DNA from: Alphaproteobacteria bacterium | GTDB lineage: Bacteria; Pseudomonadota; Alphaproteobacteria; Rhodobacterales; Rhodobacteraceae | Direction: 5' to 3' | DNA length: 64,000 nt | NCBI GenBank assembly: GCA_030427145.1 | Contig: JAUHWT010000020.1 | Span: 1 to 64,000 of the forward strand | Shown: piece after piece, positions 17,055 through 27,138 of the stretch | How the letters are laid out: the number at the start of each line of letters is the position of its first letter | Numbering within the stretch: the stretch's first letter is position 1 | The notes under the pieces: model-generated | What the model saw: only the letters and a program-made list of their open reading frames with translations | Told to the model about the DNA's origin: nothing | Database searches by the model: none | Made by a program: the position numbers and the translations under genes

Positions 17055-18686
17055 ATGGATGACGGAGCCGATTTTCCGCTGGATCAGGGCGCTGGCGCGT
17101 CCGGAGGCATTTCCCTGCTTCAGTCCGCCGCTCTGACCCGTGTGCGTGAGGCTTTTGGCGAGGATGGCCTCAAAACCGTCAATCAGATGCAGATTGCTGA
17201 AAAAGCCAATGAGGTTCTGGAAGCGCTCGTGCTGAACGAGGCGGAGAAACCGGGCCTTGTTGAGCAGCGCACCATCCTCAAACACATCGTTGACGTCCTG
17301 ATGGCCGAGAAGATCGCGATGGAGGTCAAAAGCGACGCCAAAAAGCAGAACGGCTTTGACGACGGTCTCGACCCTCTGGCGGATGTCGCCGTTCAGGCCA
17401 AACCTGAAAACAAGAACGCGCGGTCAATTGAAGTTAAAACCAAGGTCATGCCGCTGCTGATGCAGCGCATTGACGTGTCGGTTGCCTCGGTCCTGACGCC
17501 CGACCAGTTGCGTGCCCAGATTTCCGGCATCGTCGAGGAGGTCATCCAGGAACTGCGTATCCAGCTCAACGCGACCGAGCTTCGGAATATCGTGCACCTG
17601 CTCGTTGATGACATGATTGGTCTTGGCCCGCTCGAGCCACTGCTCGCGGATCCGGCGGTGACGGATATCATGGTCAACGGGCCAAACCAGATCTACGTGG
17701 AGAAGGGCGGCAAGCTGGTCCTGACGGACACGACCTTCCGCGATGATGCCCATGTGATCCAGGTGGCAACACGTATCGTGACCGATGTGGGCCGGCGCGT
17801 GGACGAATCCACGCCGCTGGTGGACGCGCGTCTCAAGGATGGCAGCCGCGTCAACATCATCATTCCGCCCCTCGCGATTGACGGCCCCTCCATGTCCATT
17901 CGTAAGTTTTCGGACAAGGAGATCACGCTCGATACCATGGCCCGGCAGCGCAACATCTCCCACGAAATGGCCACGGTGTTGAAAATCGCGGCGCGGTGCC
18001 GCCTCAACATCCTGATCTCCGGAGGTACGGGTTCGGGTAAAACGACGCTTTTGAACGCCGCCTCGCGGATGATTGACAATGGCGAACGCACCCTGACCAT
18101 TGAGGACGCGGCTGAGCTTCAGCTGCAGCAGCCCCATGTTGTCCGTCTGGAAACCCGCCCCGCGAACGTGGAGGGGGAGGGCGAGATCGGCATGCGCGAC
18201 CTTGTCAAAAACGCCCTGCGTATGCGCCCGGACCGGATCATCCTCGGCGAGATCCGTGGCGAGGAAGCCATCGACATGCTTCAGGCCATGAATACCGGCC
18301 ATGACGGATCCATGTGTACGATCCACTCCAACACGCCCCGCGACGCGCTGACGCGTCTGGAAAACATGGTTGCGATGTCGGGCTTCAAACTGCCCGCAGA
18401 AGCCGTGCGTGAGCAGATCCAGAGCGCCGTGGATCTGATCGTCCAGGTCAGCCGTATGCGCGACGGGATGCGCCGTGTGACGTACGTGACGGAAGTGACG
18501 GGCATGGAGGGCTCGGTGGTCACCACCCAGGACCTGTTCCGGTACGTCTATGACGGAGAGGATTCCGACGGGAACCTGCTGGGTGATTTCGAGTGTTCCA
18601 ACCTGCGGCCGCATTTCATGCCGCGGGCGGATTATTTTGGCCTTGGCCCGAGACTTATGGAGGCGATGGGATGCAAGGCGAACTAG
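17055..18686 (+). CDS. cpaF: CpaF/TadA pilus assembly ATPase
   Basis: This 543-residue secretion ATPase of the VirB11/GspE type powers Flp pilus assembly. After a long, poorly conserved N terminus it has the CpaF core: [16 protein letters not shown], the Walker [13 protein letters not shown] at about 323-334, the Asp box ([11 protein letters not shown]), Walker B ([13 protein letters not shown]) and the His box with [13 protein letters not shown]. All key residues are present. The C terminus overlaps the start of tadB by 16 bases, indicating translational coupling. Confidence 0.97.
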   Translation: MDDGADFPLDQGAGASGGISLLQSAALTRVREAFGEDGLKTVNQMQIAEKANEVLEALVLNEAEKPGLVEQRTILKHIVDVLMAEKIAMEVKSDAKKQNGFDDGLDPLADVAVQAKPENKNARSIEVKTKVMPLLMQRIDVSVASVLTPDQLRAQISGIVEEVIQELRIQLNATELRNIVHLLVDDMIGLGPLEPLLADPAVTDIMVNGPNQIYVEKGGKLVLTDTTFRDDAHVIQVATRIVTDVGRRVDESTPLVDARLKDGSRVNIIIPPLAIDGPSMSIRKFSDKEITLDTMARQRNISHEMATVLKIAARCRLNILISGGTGSGKTTLLNAASRMIDNGERTLTIEDAAELQLQQPHVVRLETRPANVEGEGEIGMRDLVKNALRMRPDRIILGEIRGEEAIDMLQAMNTGHDGSMCTIHSNTPRDALTRLENMVAMSGFKLPAEAVREQIQSAVDLIVQVSRMRDGMRRVTYVTEVTGMEGSVVTTQDLFRYVYDGEDSDGNLLGDFECSNLRPHFMPRADYFGLGPRLMEAMGCKAN

Positions 18687-19675
18687 ATCTTGCCTTCGTC
18701 GTCGGCATTTTTACCCTCTCCCTGGTGATGTTCATCTGCCTCGGGCTTTTCTTCATTACGGTCGCCATGAAGGCCCGCAAGAAGGAACGCAAACGCATTG
18801 CGCGTGTCAGCGGTCGCGGGTTCTCGGGCAAGCTGGCGTTTGAGGAGGCGCGGCTCAACCTCGCCAAGAAGCGCAGCGAAGACAATGGCGTCATCGATAT
18901 TCTGGCGCGGGCCTTCCCGGTACTCGACAGCGTTCAGCTGCAACAAAACATCGTACGCGCCAACCTGAACCTCAACATGACCCGGTTCATTGCCTGGTGT
19001 CTTGGGGTTGCGGCGGTCCTGATGGTGCTCGGCCTTCTGTCGGGCGGCATCCAGCCGGTAGTTCTCATTCCGGGGTCGCTGGTTCTGGGGATGCTGATTA
19101 CCGATGGCGTGATCAAATACCTCGGCAAACGCATGACCGACCGGTTCATGCGCGAGCTTCCCCTTGCGCTCGATACCATCATTCGCGGCGTGCGCTCCGG
19201 TATCCCGGTTGGGGAGTGTATTGCCACGATTGGCCGGGAGTATGACGAGCCGATTGGCGGTCACTTCCGGGCAATCAGTGAACGCGTTCAGTTGGGCGAG
19301 ACGCTTGATTCCGCTATCTGGGGCGTTGCGTCCATTATCCGTCGCCCGGAGATGGATTTCATGGCGGTCTGCATCTCCATCCAGATGGAAACCGGCGGAA
19401 GCCTGGCGGAGGCGCTAGGCAACCTTGCGGACCTGCTGCGCAAGCGGCAGCAGATGAAGCTGAAGGTCAAGGCGATTTCGTCGGAAGCCAAGGCCAGCGC
19501 CATGATCATCGGGGCTCTGCCCTTTGTCATGCTAACGATGCTGTCGGTCACGGCACCGGATTATGTGGCGCCGCTTTTCAACGACCCACGCGGCAACATG
19601 GCGCTGATGGGCGGTGGTTTCAGTATTGCCGTGGGCGCCTTCGTCATGTGGCGCATGACGCAGTTCGAGATCTGA
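18671..19675 (+). CDS. tadB: Type II secretion F family protein TadB
   Basis: This 334-residue inner-membrane protein is one of the two platform proteins of the Tad apparatus. It has an N-terminal helix (LAFVVGIFTLSLVMFICLGL), two central helices near residues 120-165 and a C-terminal pair, with the T2SSF domain between (FMRELPLALDTIIRGVRSG, IQMETGGSLAEALGNLADLLR). The ATG at 18671 lies inside the end of cpaF and follows GGAGG by 7 bases. Confidence 0.96.
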   Translation: MQGELDLAFVVGIFTLSLVMFICLGLFFITVAMKARKKERKRIARVSGRGFSGKLAFEEARLNLAKKRSEDNGVIDILARAFPVLDSVQLQQNIVRANLNLNMTRFIAWCLGVAAVLMVLGLLSGGIQPVVLIPGSLVLGMLITDGVIKYLGKRMTDRFMRELPLALDTIIRGVRSGIPVGECIATIGREYDEPIGGHFRAISERVQLGETLDSAIWGVASIIRRPEMDFMAVCISIQMETGGSLAEALGNLADLLRKRQQMKLKVKAISSEAKASAMIIGALPFVMLTMLSVTAPDYVAPLFNDPRGNMALMGGGFSIAVGAFVMWRMTQFEI

Positions 19676-19690
19676 CGGAGACGGCCGACC

Positions 19691-20653
19691 ATGGATTCCA
19701 ACCTGTTCGTTGTATTCGCCCTCAGTGCCGGTCTGGCGGTTGTGTTCATCCTGTCCGGCGTTGTGATGTGGTATCTCAACTGGCGGGCGCGTCACCACCG
19801 GGTGATGGTTGCTGCCGGACTGGCCGTTCGTAACAGCGGCTCCGGCGGGAAGGCGGGTATGAGCCGTGACAAACGGATGATTAATGCCGGGCTGCTTGAT
19901 TTTATGCGGCGTACGACCTCGGGCGTGACAATCCTGAAGGACAAGCAGATCAAGGACGTCAAAACGAAACTGGTTTCGGCCGGGTACCGGTCGAGTGACG
20001 CCCTTGTTGTGTACTCCTTCTTCAAGCTGGTCGCGCCGTTTGCACTGACAGTCGGTGCGGCGATCTATGTTTACGGTTTTGACGCGATTGGTCGTGGTCC
20101 CGCCATTGATGCCGGTGCAGTTTTGCTCGCGGCGCTTTTGGGGACCCGACTGCCGGACATGGTGCTCGACAATTCGCGCAAGAAACGCCTGGAGGAGGTC
20201 GAAAAATCCCTTCCCGACGCGCTCGACATGCTGGTGATCTGTGCCGAGGCGGGGCTTGGCTCCGACATGGCGCTCAAGCGTGTTGTCGCGGAAAGCGGGC
20301 GCACGGCCACCGTGCTGGGCGAGGAGCTGGAGCTGACCGCGATGGAACTCGGCTTTTCTCCGGACCGGAAGAGAGCGCTGGACAACCTGGCCGCGCGTGT
20401 GCCTCTGCCGTCCGTGCAGGCGTTTTCCAATTCGATGGTTCAGGCTGAGAAATACGGCACGCCTTTGGCCAAGGCTTTTAAGGTTCTGTCCCAGGAGCAG
20501 CGCAACGAGCGGATGATGCGGGCCGAGGAAAAGGCCAGCAGGCTGCCCGCAACCATGACCGTGCCGATGATGGTGTTCATTCTGCCGGCGCTGATGATCG
20601 TTTTGATCGGTCCGGCCGTCATCAGTGTGATGGATAATTTCGTGGGCCGCTGA
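19691..20653 (+). CDS. tadC: Type II secretion F family protein TadC
   Basis: This 320-residue inner-membrane protein is the second platform component. It has a T2SSF domain (EKSLPDALDMLVICAEAGLG, MVQAEKYGTPLAKAFKVLSQ) and four predicted membrane helices, the last near the C terminus (MMVFILPALMIVLIGPAVI). It begins 15 bases after the tadB stop, and its stop faces that of tadD 28 bases away. Confidence 0.96.
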   Translation: MDSNLFVVFALSAGLAVVFILSGVVMWYLNWRARHHRVMVAAGLAVRNSGSGGKAGMSRDKRMINAGLLDFMRRTTSGVTILKDKQIKDVKTKLVSAGYRSSDALVVYSFFKLVAPFALTVGAAIYVYGFDAIGRGPAIDAGAVLLAALLGTRLPDMVLDNSRKKRLEEVEKSLPDALDMLVICAEAGLGSDMALKRVVAESGRTATVLGEELELTAMELGFSPDRKRALDNLAARVPLPSVQAFSNSMVQAEKYGTPLAKAFKVLSQEQRNERMMRAEEKASRLPATMTVPMMVFILPALMIVLIGPAVISVMDNFVGR

Positions 20654-20680
20654 GCGGGCCGGGGCGCGAAGGCCGCAGGC

Positions 20681-21448
20681 TTATTCCGCGCTTGCGACCT
20701 TTTCGCCTTTTTGCAGCATCGCACGCATTTCGCGGTAATAGGCGATATTGCTGTCGATCTGACCTTCGCTGAGATCTTTCGCGAGGACCTGGCGGGCCTC
20801 CTTTTCGCGACCGGCCATCCCGTAGGCGATTGCCAGGTTGCCCCGCGTGCGCGGTGAGGCCTCGTGGTCATTGACCAGTTCCCGCAGGATTCGGATCGCC
20901 TCATCGGTTTGCCCGGTAAGCGCGAGCGACAGCCCAAGATTGCTCAGGAGGGCGAAATCCGTCGGGTCGCGGTCAAGCCCCTTGCGGTAAAGCGCCTGGG
21001 CCTCGGTGTGCCGGCTGACCCGGTCAAGTGCGATGCCGCGGGCCGTTATAATCCGAAGATCCTTCGGTTTCTTCTTATAGGCCCGGTCCAGGTTGTTCAG
21101 GGCATCGGTGTTTTTGCCCGCCGCAAGCTGCGTGCGTGCCAGTTCCAGCATGATGTCCGTGTCACGCGGTTTGCGTTCCTGGGCCGCGAGCAGGGCGCTT
21201 TCGGCGCGGTTGTACTGGCCGAGGCCGGTATAGCTGCGGCCCAGTCCGACAAGCGCCTCGACGGAGGACGGATTGGCCTCAAACGCCTGGCGGTAAAGGG
21301 CCTCGGACGTCTCGTAGTCGCCCGCATCCGCCGCGGTTTCCGCGAGTTTTTGGGTGGATCCATCCGATCCCCCAAACGAAAGCGGATTGCCGGAGCAGGC
21401 CGAAAGGAGTGTGAGAGCTGTCAGGCAGGAAGCCATCCGGGTCTGCAT
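20681..21448 (-). CDS. tadD: TadD-like TPR lipoprotein
   Basis: This 255-residue protein has a lipoprotein signal (MQTRMASCLTALTLLSAC, lipobox LSAC) followed by tetratricopeptide repeats (YETSEALYRQAFEANPSSVE, ALVGLGRSYTGLGQYNRAES and others). TadD lipoproteins are needed for Tad secretion, probably for secretin assembly. The start at 21448 follows GAGGA; a longer frame to 21517 has no signal peptide. It is on the opposite strand to the rest of the locus and diverges from cpaA, so it has its own promoter in the 204-base region that also holds a CtrA-like box. Confidence 0.9.
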   Translation of the reverse strand: MQTRMASCLTALTLLSACSGNPLSFGGSDGSTQKLAETAADAGDYETSEALYRQAFEANPSSVEALVGLGRSYTGLGQYNRAESALLAAQERKPRDTDIMLELARTQLAAGKNTDALNNLDRAYKKKPKDLRIITARGIALDRVSRHTEAQALYRKGLDRDPTDFALLSNLGLSLALTGQTDEAIRILRELVNDHEASPRTRGNLAIAYGMAGREKEARQVLAKDLSEGQIDSNIAYYREMRAMLQKGEKVASAE

Positions 21449-21522
21449 GTTCCATTCCTCGTGCTGGATCGCATTTCGGCGACCGGGGTATCTGTTGACC
21501 TGCGGAAGCTGAAACAATGTAA

Positions 21523-21537
21523 TTAAATTCCTGTTAA
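21523..21537. promoter_or_regulatory. CtrA-like box in the tadD-cpaA divergent promoter
   Basis: TTAAATTCCTGTTAA is a perfect TTAA-N7-TTAA, the core of the alphaproteobacterial CtrA site; against the longer TTAAC-N5-GTTAAC form it has two mismatches, both A for C. It lies 75 bases upstream of tadD (minus strand) and 116 bases upstream of cpaA, inside the divergent intergenic region of the tad locus. Confidence 0.45.
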
Positions 21538-21652
21538 ATTGCCTGCCAAATGCCGTCCGGTCCCGTCGGACCGGCGGTTACGGTTTGGAAAGGTTCGGTT
21601 GGGAAAATGCCGCCCACAGGTTTCGGGCAGCGACGGATCGGACACTCTACGA

Positions 21653-22129
21653 ATGACAGTATTTCTACCGGTTTTGGCGGCCGCCTGCATGCTGGTTGCG
21701 GCCATCACGGATATACGTTCCCGCCGCATCCCCAATCTCATCTGCCTGGCCATTGCCATATTAGCCTGCGCCCGCATGATCGTGGAGATCACCGGTCCGG
21801 GTGACCTGTCCTTTGCCGTGACGGGCATGGTTCTGGACCTTGCCGTTGGTTGTGGCGTTTTGATCGTCACGGCCGTTTTGTTTGGCCTGGGCGTGATTGG
21901 CGGCGGGGACGCGAAGCTCTTTACCGCGGGCACGCTGTTTGTCGGGGCGGCGCGCTCGGTGGATTTCTTTTTTGCCGTGGCGGTGTTCGGCCTGATCCTC
22001 GCGCTTCTGTTCATGGTCTCGAAAATGACCGTGCGCATGGACGGGGAGGTTGTGGCGGCGTTTGAGAAACTGCCCTACGGCGTCGCGATTGCCGCCGGAT
22101 GCGTCTATGTCCTGGCGGCCGGGGTCTGA
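21653..22129 (+). CDS. cpaA: Prepilin peptidase CpaA/TadV
   Basis: This 158-residue inner-membrane aspartyl protease cleaves the leaders of Flp and the TadE/F pseudopilins. Both catalytic aspartates are visible: Asp20 in ITDIRSRRIPN and Asp86 in the GGGDAK motif. It has about five membrane helices and lacks the methylase domain of classic PilD, as expected for the short TadV type. The ATG at 21653 (MTVFLPVLAA) was chosen because it begins the first helix. Confidence 0.95.
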   Translation: MTVFLPVLAAACMLVAAITDIRSRRIPNLICLAIAILACARMIVEITGPGDLSFAVTGMVLDLAVGCGVLIVTAVLFGLGVIGGGDAKLFTAGTLFVGAARSVDFFFAVAVFGLILALLFMVSKMTVRMDGEVVAAFEKLPYGVAIAAGCVYVLAAGV

Positions 22130-22250
22130 GGCTCCAAACCCCCTGAAAACAACATTTTTTACGATTTGTTGAGACGGATTGCCTATGTCGGAGGCGGCCT
22201 TCGGCGCGTGGGCGGCGGCGGCCACATACCGTTGAGGATTGGAACCGGCC

Positions 22251-23717
22251 ATGTGGCGATCACCGTTGGCACTGCTGAAAAAACGCTTTCCACGTTCGTT
22301 CATTCGGGACGAGCGTGGCGCGATTGCCATCATGTTCGCCCTGATGCTGGTGCCGACCTTCGGGGCGGTTGGCCTGGCCGTGGATCTAACGAACGGCTAT
22401 ATCCTCAAAAGCCGCCTGTCGAAATCGATCGACTCCGCGGCCCTCGCGGCGGGACGGGCCATGGCAAACGGCAATGCCGAAACCGTTGCGCGCCAGTTTT
22501 TTGAGGCCAATTTCGGACAGAGCATCGATTCCCTCGATCTGACGAGTTTTGAGTTCAAGGTCTCCGACGACGACAAACTGATTACCATGGAGGTCTCCGC
22601 CAAGACGGACACGTTCTTCATGCGTGTGTTCAACCGCGATACGATGAATGTCAGCGCGCGGACCGTGGTCGAGCGTGAGGCAACCGGGCTTGAATTGGCC
22701 ATGGTGCTTGATGTTACCGGCTCGATGGCCTCGGGTAAGAAATTCAAGACGATGCAGACTTCGGCCCTGAGCCTGATCGACACGCTTTTTGGTGACGATG
22801 AGGAACTTGAAAACGTCTGGGTCAGCATCGTCCCGTTCGTGGCATCTTTGAACATTGGCACGCACAACAGTGACTGGCTGAACCCGCTCGACCGGGCCAT
22901 CGTCAGCGTCGGAGACTATCTGACCGAAGGGTGGCGCGGTTGTGTGGAGGCCCGGCCAAGCCCCTATGACGAGGATGACGCGCCGCCATCGGTTCAGGAT
23001 TTCACGTCCTATTTCTATCCCTCGACCCGCGATACCCAGGAAGAGCCGTCGAGTGACAAGGACAATCCCTGGCCGCCAATCCGTTCGGAATGGACCTACG
23101 GGTCGACTGGCTATGGTCCCAACCATGCCTGCGGGCCGGAGATCATTCCCCTGACCAAGTCCCGCTCCACGCTGGAAACCGGTCTTAAAAACCTCGTAGC
23201 CTGGCATCGCGGTGGCACAACAGCCAATCTCGGACTGTCCTGGGGTTGGCGCACCCTGTCGCCGCGCTGGAGAGGGGTTTGGAAGGGCGATGAGCGCAAG
23301 GACCTGCCGCTCGATTACGACACGCCGGGCATGGTGAAGTCGGTCATCATCCTGACCGACGGTGAAAACAACCTTCACGATCAGGACAGCAAGGGGAACA
23401 CCCGCGTTTCCGACTATACCGCCTATGGTCGTCTCAATGAGGGACGTCTTTGGGATGCGGGGGCCTACAACCGAAGCCAGGGGCGCGCTTTGCTGGACAA
23501 GAAACTGGCTGCTACCTGCGAGGCGATGAAGGACGAGGGCATCAACATCTACACCATTACCTACGGTAGTGGCGCGAGTTCCGGCACCATCAAGAATCTG
23601 TTCCGCAACTGCGCCTCCGTCCCCGCGATGTACTACCACGCGCCCGCGAACCAGGATCTTGCCGGGATTTTTGACCAGATTGCGGGCGAGCTTGCCAGCC
23701 TGAGAATTGTTGAGTGA
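22251..23717 (+). CDS. tadG: TadG-like pilus protein with von Willebrand A domain
   Basis: This 488-residue protein starts with a pseudopilin-like segment (RDERGAIAIMFALMLVPTFGAVGLAVDLTNGY, split at about residues 19-50) that anchors it in the membrane, followed by a VWA domain with a MIDAS motif DVTGSMAS (Asp154) and the strand SVIILTDGENN. TadG-like proteins are part of tad loci and are thought to be surface or periplasmic. The stop overlaps the next gene (TGATG). Confidence 0.88.
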   Translation: MWRSPLALLKKRFPRSFIRDERGAIAIMFALMLVPTFGAVGLAVDLTNGYILKSRLSKSIDSAALAAGRAMANGNAETVARQFFEANFGQSIDSLDLTSFEFKVSDDDKLITMEVSAKTDTFFMRVFNRDTMNVSARTVVEREATGLELAMVLDVTGSMASGKKFKTMQTSALSLIDTLFGDDEELENVWVSIVPFVASLNIGTHNSDWLNPLDRAIVSVGDYLTEGWRGCVEARPSPYDEDDAPPSVQDFTSYFYPSTRDTQEEPSSDKDNPWPPIRSEWTYGSTGYGPNHACGPEIIPLTKSRSTLETGLKNLVAWHRGGTTANLGLSWGWRTLSPRWRGVWKGDERKDLPLDYDTPGMVKSVIILTDGENNLHDQDSKGNTRVSDYTAYGRLNEGRLWDAGAYNRSQGRALLDKKLAATCEAMKDEGINIYTITYGSGASSGTIKNLFRNCASVPAMYYHAPANQDLAGIFDQIAGELASLRIVE

Positions 23718-24301
23718 TGGGTGCTTTTCTGAAAACGGCGGCGCGTCTGCGGCGTGCCCGTTTGCGGCGGGATGAGGAGGGTGCAACCCTTCTGGAGTTT
23801 GCCATTGTCCTGCCGGTGTTTCTGACCATGCTGTTTGGGCTGTTTGAGTTTGCTTTCATCATTTTCATCAGTTCAAGCGTGGACGCCGCCATCCTCAATG
23901 CATCCCGTCTTGGGGCAACAGGTCTGAAATACGAAGACGAAACCCGGTCCGAGATGGTCCTGAGAATTGTTCAGGAACAGACCTGGGGTCTGATCAAGCC
24001 CACCGCCTCCGATCTCGATATCCTGATCTATGACAGCTTCAGCGACATCGGTAAGCCGGAGCCCTTCGACGATGACAATGGCAATGGTGATTACGACGAG
24101 GGCGAAAGCTTCACGGACATCAACGGCAACGCCCAGTGGGACGATGACATGGGTAAGGCCGGTCTTGGCGGCTCTGATTCCATCGTGCTGTACCGGGTGC
24201 GCTATGCCTGGGGCTACGTGACCCCGTTCATCCGCAACCTGCTGGGCGATGAGTTTCAGTATTCCTCCAGCGTTGCCGTCAGAAACGAGCCGTTTAACTG
24301 A
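23717..24301 (+). CDS. tadE: TadE-like pseudopilin
   Basis: This 194-residue protein has the TadE-like N terminus RRDEEGATLLEFAIVLPVFL with the conserved Glu after the cleavage Gly, followed by a long extracytoplasmic domain rich in Asp and Gly (about residues 115-145: DDDNGNGDYDEGESF). That acidic stretch resembles a calcium-binding loop or dockerin-like sequence, but I cannot assign it firmly. It is coupled to both neighbours by ATG/TGA overlaps. Confidence 0.88.
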   Translation: MGAFLKTAARLRRARLRRDEEGATLLEFAIVLPVFLTMLFGLFEFAFIIFISSSVDAAILNASRLGATGLKYEDETRSEMVLRIVQEQTWGLIKPTASDLDILIYDSFSDIGKPEPFDDDNGNGDYDEGESFTDINGNAQWDDDMGKAGLGGSDSIVLYRVRYAWGYVTPFIRNLLGDEFQYSSSVAVRNEPFN

Positions 24302-24885
24302 TGCGCGTCCGGGTTCCCAAAATTCTCAGGCGCCTGCGTCGCAATACGGATGGTGCCTCAGCGATTGAGTTCGCGCTCATCCTGCCGGTTTTGTCCGGGC
24401 TGCTCTGCGGCTCAATGGATATGGGGCATCTGATGCTGCTGACGCAGCGGGTACAGAACGGGGCGTTCATCCTGGCGGACCTGTCGGGTCGCGATCAGAC
24501 CCTGTGTGAGGACCAGATTACCGACATTTTTCACGCTATGGACGATCTGCTCAAGCCGTTCAGTTTCGATGAGGACGGCATGGCGATCATTACGAGCGTG
24601 AGTGGCATCACGCCGACGGCCGGTGGTGTCGAGTCCCAAATCAACTGGCAACGGACCGGCGGCAAGTCGCTGGCCGCGGAAAGTAATGTGGGCACCAAGG
24701 TTGGCGGGGAGGCGACCCTGCCGGCAAGTTTGCCGCTGGCCCCTGGTGATCCGCTGATGGTCGCGGAGATGTTCTACAGTTATGAGCCGTTGATCGGGAT
24801 GTTCACTTCCCCAACCATCATTCACAAGATCGCCTATATCAAACCACGGCTTGGATCCCTGACAACACTTCCCCCATGCCCCTGA
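24301..24885 (+). CDS. TadE/TadF-like pseudopilin
   Basis: This 194-residue protein has a pseudopilin N terminus (NTDGASAIEFALILPVLSGLL) with Gly before the predicted cleavage and the conserved Glu. The rest is a soluble domain of unknown detail. Its ATG overlaps the stop of the upstream tadE-like gene by one base. It is the last gene of the tad locus; probably TadF or a second TadE. Confidence 0.83.
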   Translation: MRVRVPKILRRLRRNTDGASAIEFALILPVLSGLLCGSMDMGHLMLLTQRVQNGAFILADLSGRDQTLCEDQITDIFHAMDDLLKPFSFDEDGMAIITSVSGITPTAGGVESQINWQRTGGKSLAAESNVGTKVGGEATLPASLPLAPGDPLMVAEMFYSYEPLIGMFTSPTIIHKIAYIKPRLGSLTTLPPCP

Positions 24886-24999
24886 CCAAGGTGGTCTTTT
24901 CACGTAAAAACCATGATGTGAGCGGTTGCAGCGCGTTGCCAGGGCCTGGGATATGTGCGAATAACCGGAGGTTCGCGAAAGCACTGTGAGGTTGCCAAC

Positions 25000-25653
25000 A
25001 TGAATGATTTCGCCTCGGCCCGTGAGGCCATGGTAGACTGTCAGGTGCGTCCGTCCGATGTGACGCGCTATCCGATCATTGATGCAATGCTGCGCGTGCC
25101 GCGTGAGGAATATGTTCCGTCCAACCTGCGATCCGTTGCCTATCTGGGCGATCACGTGCCGCTGGGTGGGAACCGTGTGGTTCTGGACCCGCGCGTGTTC
25201 GGCAAGATGCTCGACGCGATCAATGTGGGCCCCAAAGACCTGGTGCTGGATATCGGCTGTGGCTACGGATATTCCGCCGCGGTCCTCTCGCACATGGTCG
25301 AGGCGGTCATTGCGCTGGAGGAGGATCCCGAGCTGGCCGAGGCCGCCGAGGAAATTCTGGCCGCGCAGGGCGCTGACAACACCGTGGTCGAAAATGGCCC
25401 CCTGGTTGAGGGAAAGGCGCAGCACGGACCGTTCGACGCCATCATCATTGAGGGCGCCATTGAGGAACTCCCCGACGCGATTGCGGATCAGCTCAAGCTC
25501 GGCGGGCGCATCATTGCCATTTTTGTTTCGGGCAATGACGGTAAGGCCATGCTTGGTCTGAAGACGGAAAATGGTATAGCGTGGCGACGTAGCTTCGATG
25601 CCACAGCGCCGCTTCTGCCCGGCTTTGCCGCGACAAAACAGTTTGAGTTCTGA
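25000..25653 (+). CDS. PCMT-family (L-isoaspartate) O-methyltransferase
   Basis: This 217-residue protein has the Rossmann methyltransferase motif I VLDIGCGYGYSAAVL and the PCMT-like N terminus (MVDCQVRPSDVTRYPIIDAMLRVPREEYVP split). In the family it would repair isoaspartyl residues using SAM, but many alphaproteobacterial members upstream of tolC lack proof of this activity. The ATG at 25000 has a GAGG site. It lies 76 bases before tolC, and the order methyltransferase-tolC-popZ-like-valS is also known in Caulobacter. Confidence 0.88.
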   Translation: MNDFASAREAMVDCQVRPSDVTRYPIIDAMLRVPREEYVPSNLRSVAYLGDHVPLGGNRVVLDPRVFGKMLDAINVGPKDLVLDIGCGYGYSAAVLSHMVEAVIALEEDPELAEAAEEILAAQGADNTVVENGPLVEGKAQHGPFDAIIIEGAIEELPDAIADQLKLGGRIIAIFVSGNDGKAMLGLKTENGIAWRRSFDATAPLLPGFAATKQFEF

Positions 25654-25729
25654 GACGTAAGGATCGATAGTGCCGGGCAAAGCCTGAATACAGGCGGCTT
25701 TGGTGTGAGCAGTACCCATAAGGATCGTC

Positions 25730-27130
25730 ATGAAAACGGCACGCATACGAAATTTACTCCTGACGACAGGTGCGGTAGCCCTCCTGTCGCTGCAGCCGGT
25801 CGCGGGTTTTGCGGAATCGCTGACCGACGCGCTGATCAAGGCCTACCAGACCAGCCCGGTGCTCGCCTCCGGACGCGCGGGACTGCGCAGCCTCGATGAG
25901 AGCGTGCCGATTGCCCGCTCGACGAAACGTCCGCAGGTTGATGCCAATATCGGGGCGGGAACGTCCGCCGATTACGGTGATTTTGACGACAGCCGCAGTG
26001 ATTATCTTCAGGCCACGCTCGATGCCAGCCTGATCGTTTTTGACAGCGGTCAGACCCAGGCGGCTATTGAATCGGCCCGGAATGATGTGGCCGCGGGCCG
26101 TGCCGACCTCAAGGGCATTGAACAGACGGTGCTTTATGATGCGGTGCAGGCCTATGTTGACGTGCGCCGCGATGAGGAATTCGTGAAGCTCGCCAGGGCC
26201 GATGTCGACCGGCTCGAGGAGACCCTGCGTGCGACCCGCAACCGCTTCGAGGTGGGTGAGGTGACACGCACGGACGTAAGTCAAAGTGAGGCCCGTCTGG
26301 CGGAATCGCGGGCAACGCTTGCGGTCACGAGCGGTCAGCTTCAGATTTCCCGCGAAGCCTATCGCGCCGCGATCGGCAACGCACCCAACAACCTCGAAAA
26401 TCTGCCGCCCAAGCCCGATCTCCCGGCGACCTTATCAGAGGCCGAGGCCGTGGCGATGCAGAACAACCCGGACCTGATTTCGGCGCAGTTCAGTGAGCGT
26501 GTCGCGGTCTACGACTTCGACCGCGCCCTTGCCGCGAAACGACCGACCGTGCAGGTGGGGGCCTCGACCGGTCTGAGCCGCAGCACGAATTCCCTTGGCA
26601 GCTTCGGGGGTGATCCGTTTGCGGAGCTGTCGGTCTCGGGCAACATGCCGCTTTATACGGGCGGCCGGAATGACAGTCTGATCCGTCAGGCTCAGGCCCT
26701 GATCGACCAGCGCAGGTTCCAGGTTCAGGAAACCGGACGTCTGGTGCGTGAGAACGTGGCGGCCGCCTGGGCGCAGTATGAGGCGGCCGGTGTGACCATC
26801 ATCGCGACCCGGGAACAGGCCGAAGCCAGCCGCATCGCGGCGGAAGGTGTAGCCGAGGAAGCCCGCCTGGGTGCGCGTTCGACCCTTGAGGTTCTCGATG
26901 CCGACCAGGACCGTCTGGAAGCCGAGGCACAGATCGTTGAGGCGATCCGCACCGAATACCTCGCGGCCTATGCGCTGTTGCAGGCGATGGGACTTCTGAC
27001 GGTTGAGCATCTGAACCTTGGCATCGAAACCTACGATCCGGACATAAATTTCGCGCGGGTTCAGGACGGACCAATTGGGGGCTACGACACCTCGGTGGTT
27101 GACCGTATCCGGTCCCGCTGGGAGCAGTAG
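25730..27130 (+). CDS. tolC: TolC family outer membrane channel
   Basis: This 466-residue protein has a signal peptide (to about residue 28, GFAESLTDALIKAYQ) and two TolC-type outer-membrane efflux repeats: long amphipathic helices (ARADVDRLEETLRATRNRFE, EEARLGARSTLEVLDADQD) with the conserved VGEVTRTDVSQSEARLAESR and LNLGIETYDP. It would be the outer-membrane duct for type I secretion and multidrug efflux. No adjacent membrane-fusion or ABC partner is present. Confidence 0.95.
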   Translation: MKTARIRNLLLTTGAVALLSLQPVAGFAESLTDALIKAYQTSPVLASGRAGLRSLDESVPIARSTKRPQVDANIGAGTSADYGDFDDSRSDYLQATLDASLIVFDSGQTQAAIESARNDVAAGRADLKGIEQTVLYDAVQAYVDVRRDEEFVKLARADVDRLEETLRATRNRFEVGEVTRTDVSQSEARLAESRATLAVTSGQLQISREAYRAAIGNAPNNLENLPPKPDLPATLSEAEAVAMQNNPDLISAQFSERVAVYDFDRALAAKRPTVQVGASTGLSRSTNSLGSFGGDPFAELSVSGNMPLYTGGRNDSLIRQAQALIDQRRFQVQETGRLVRENVAAAWAQYEAAGVTIIATREQAEASRIAAEGVAEEARLGARSTLEVLDADQDRLEAEAQIVEAIRTEYLAAYALLQAMGLLTVEHLNLGIETYDPDINFARVQDGPIGGYDTSVVDRIRSRWEQ

Positions 27131-27138
27131 CGGCAGGC

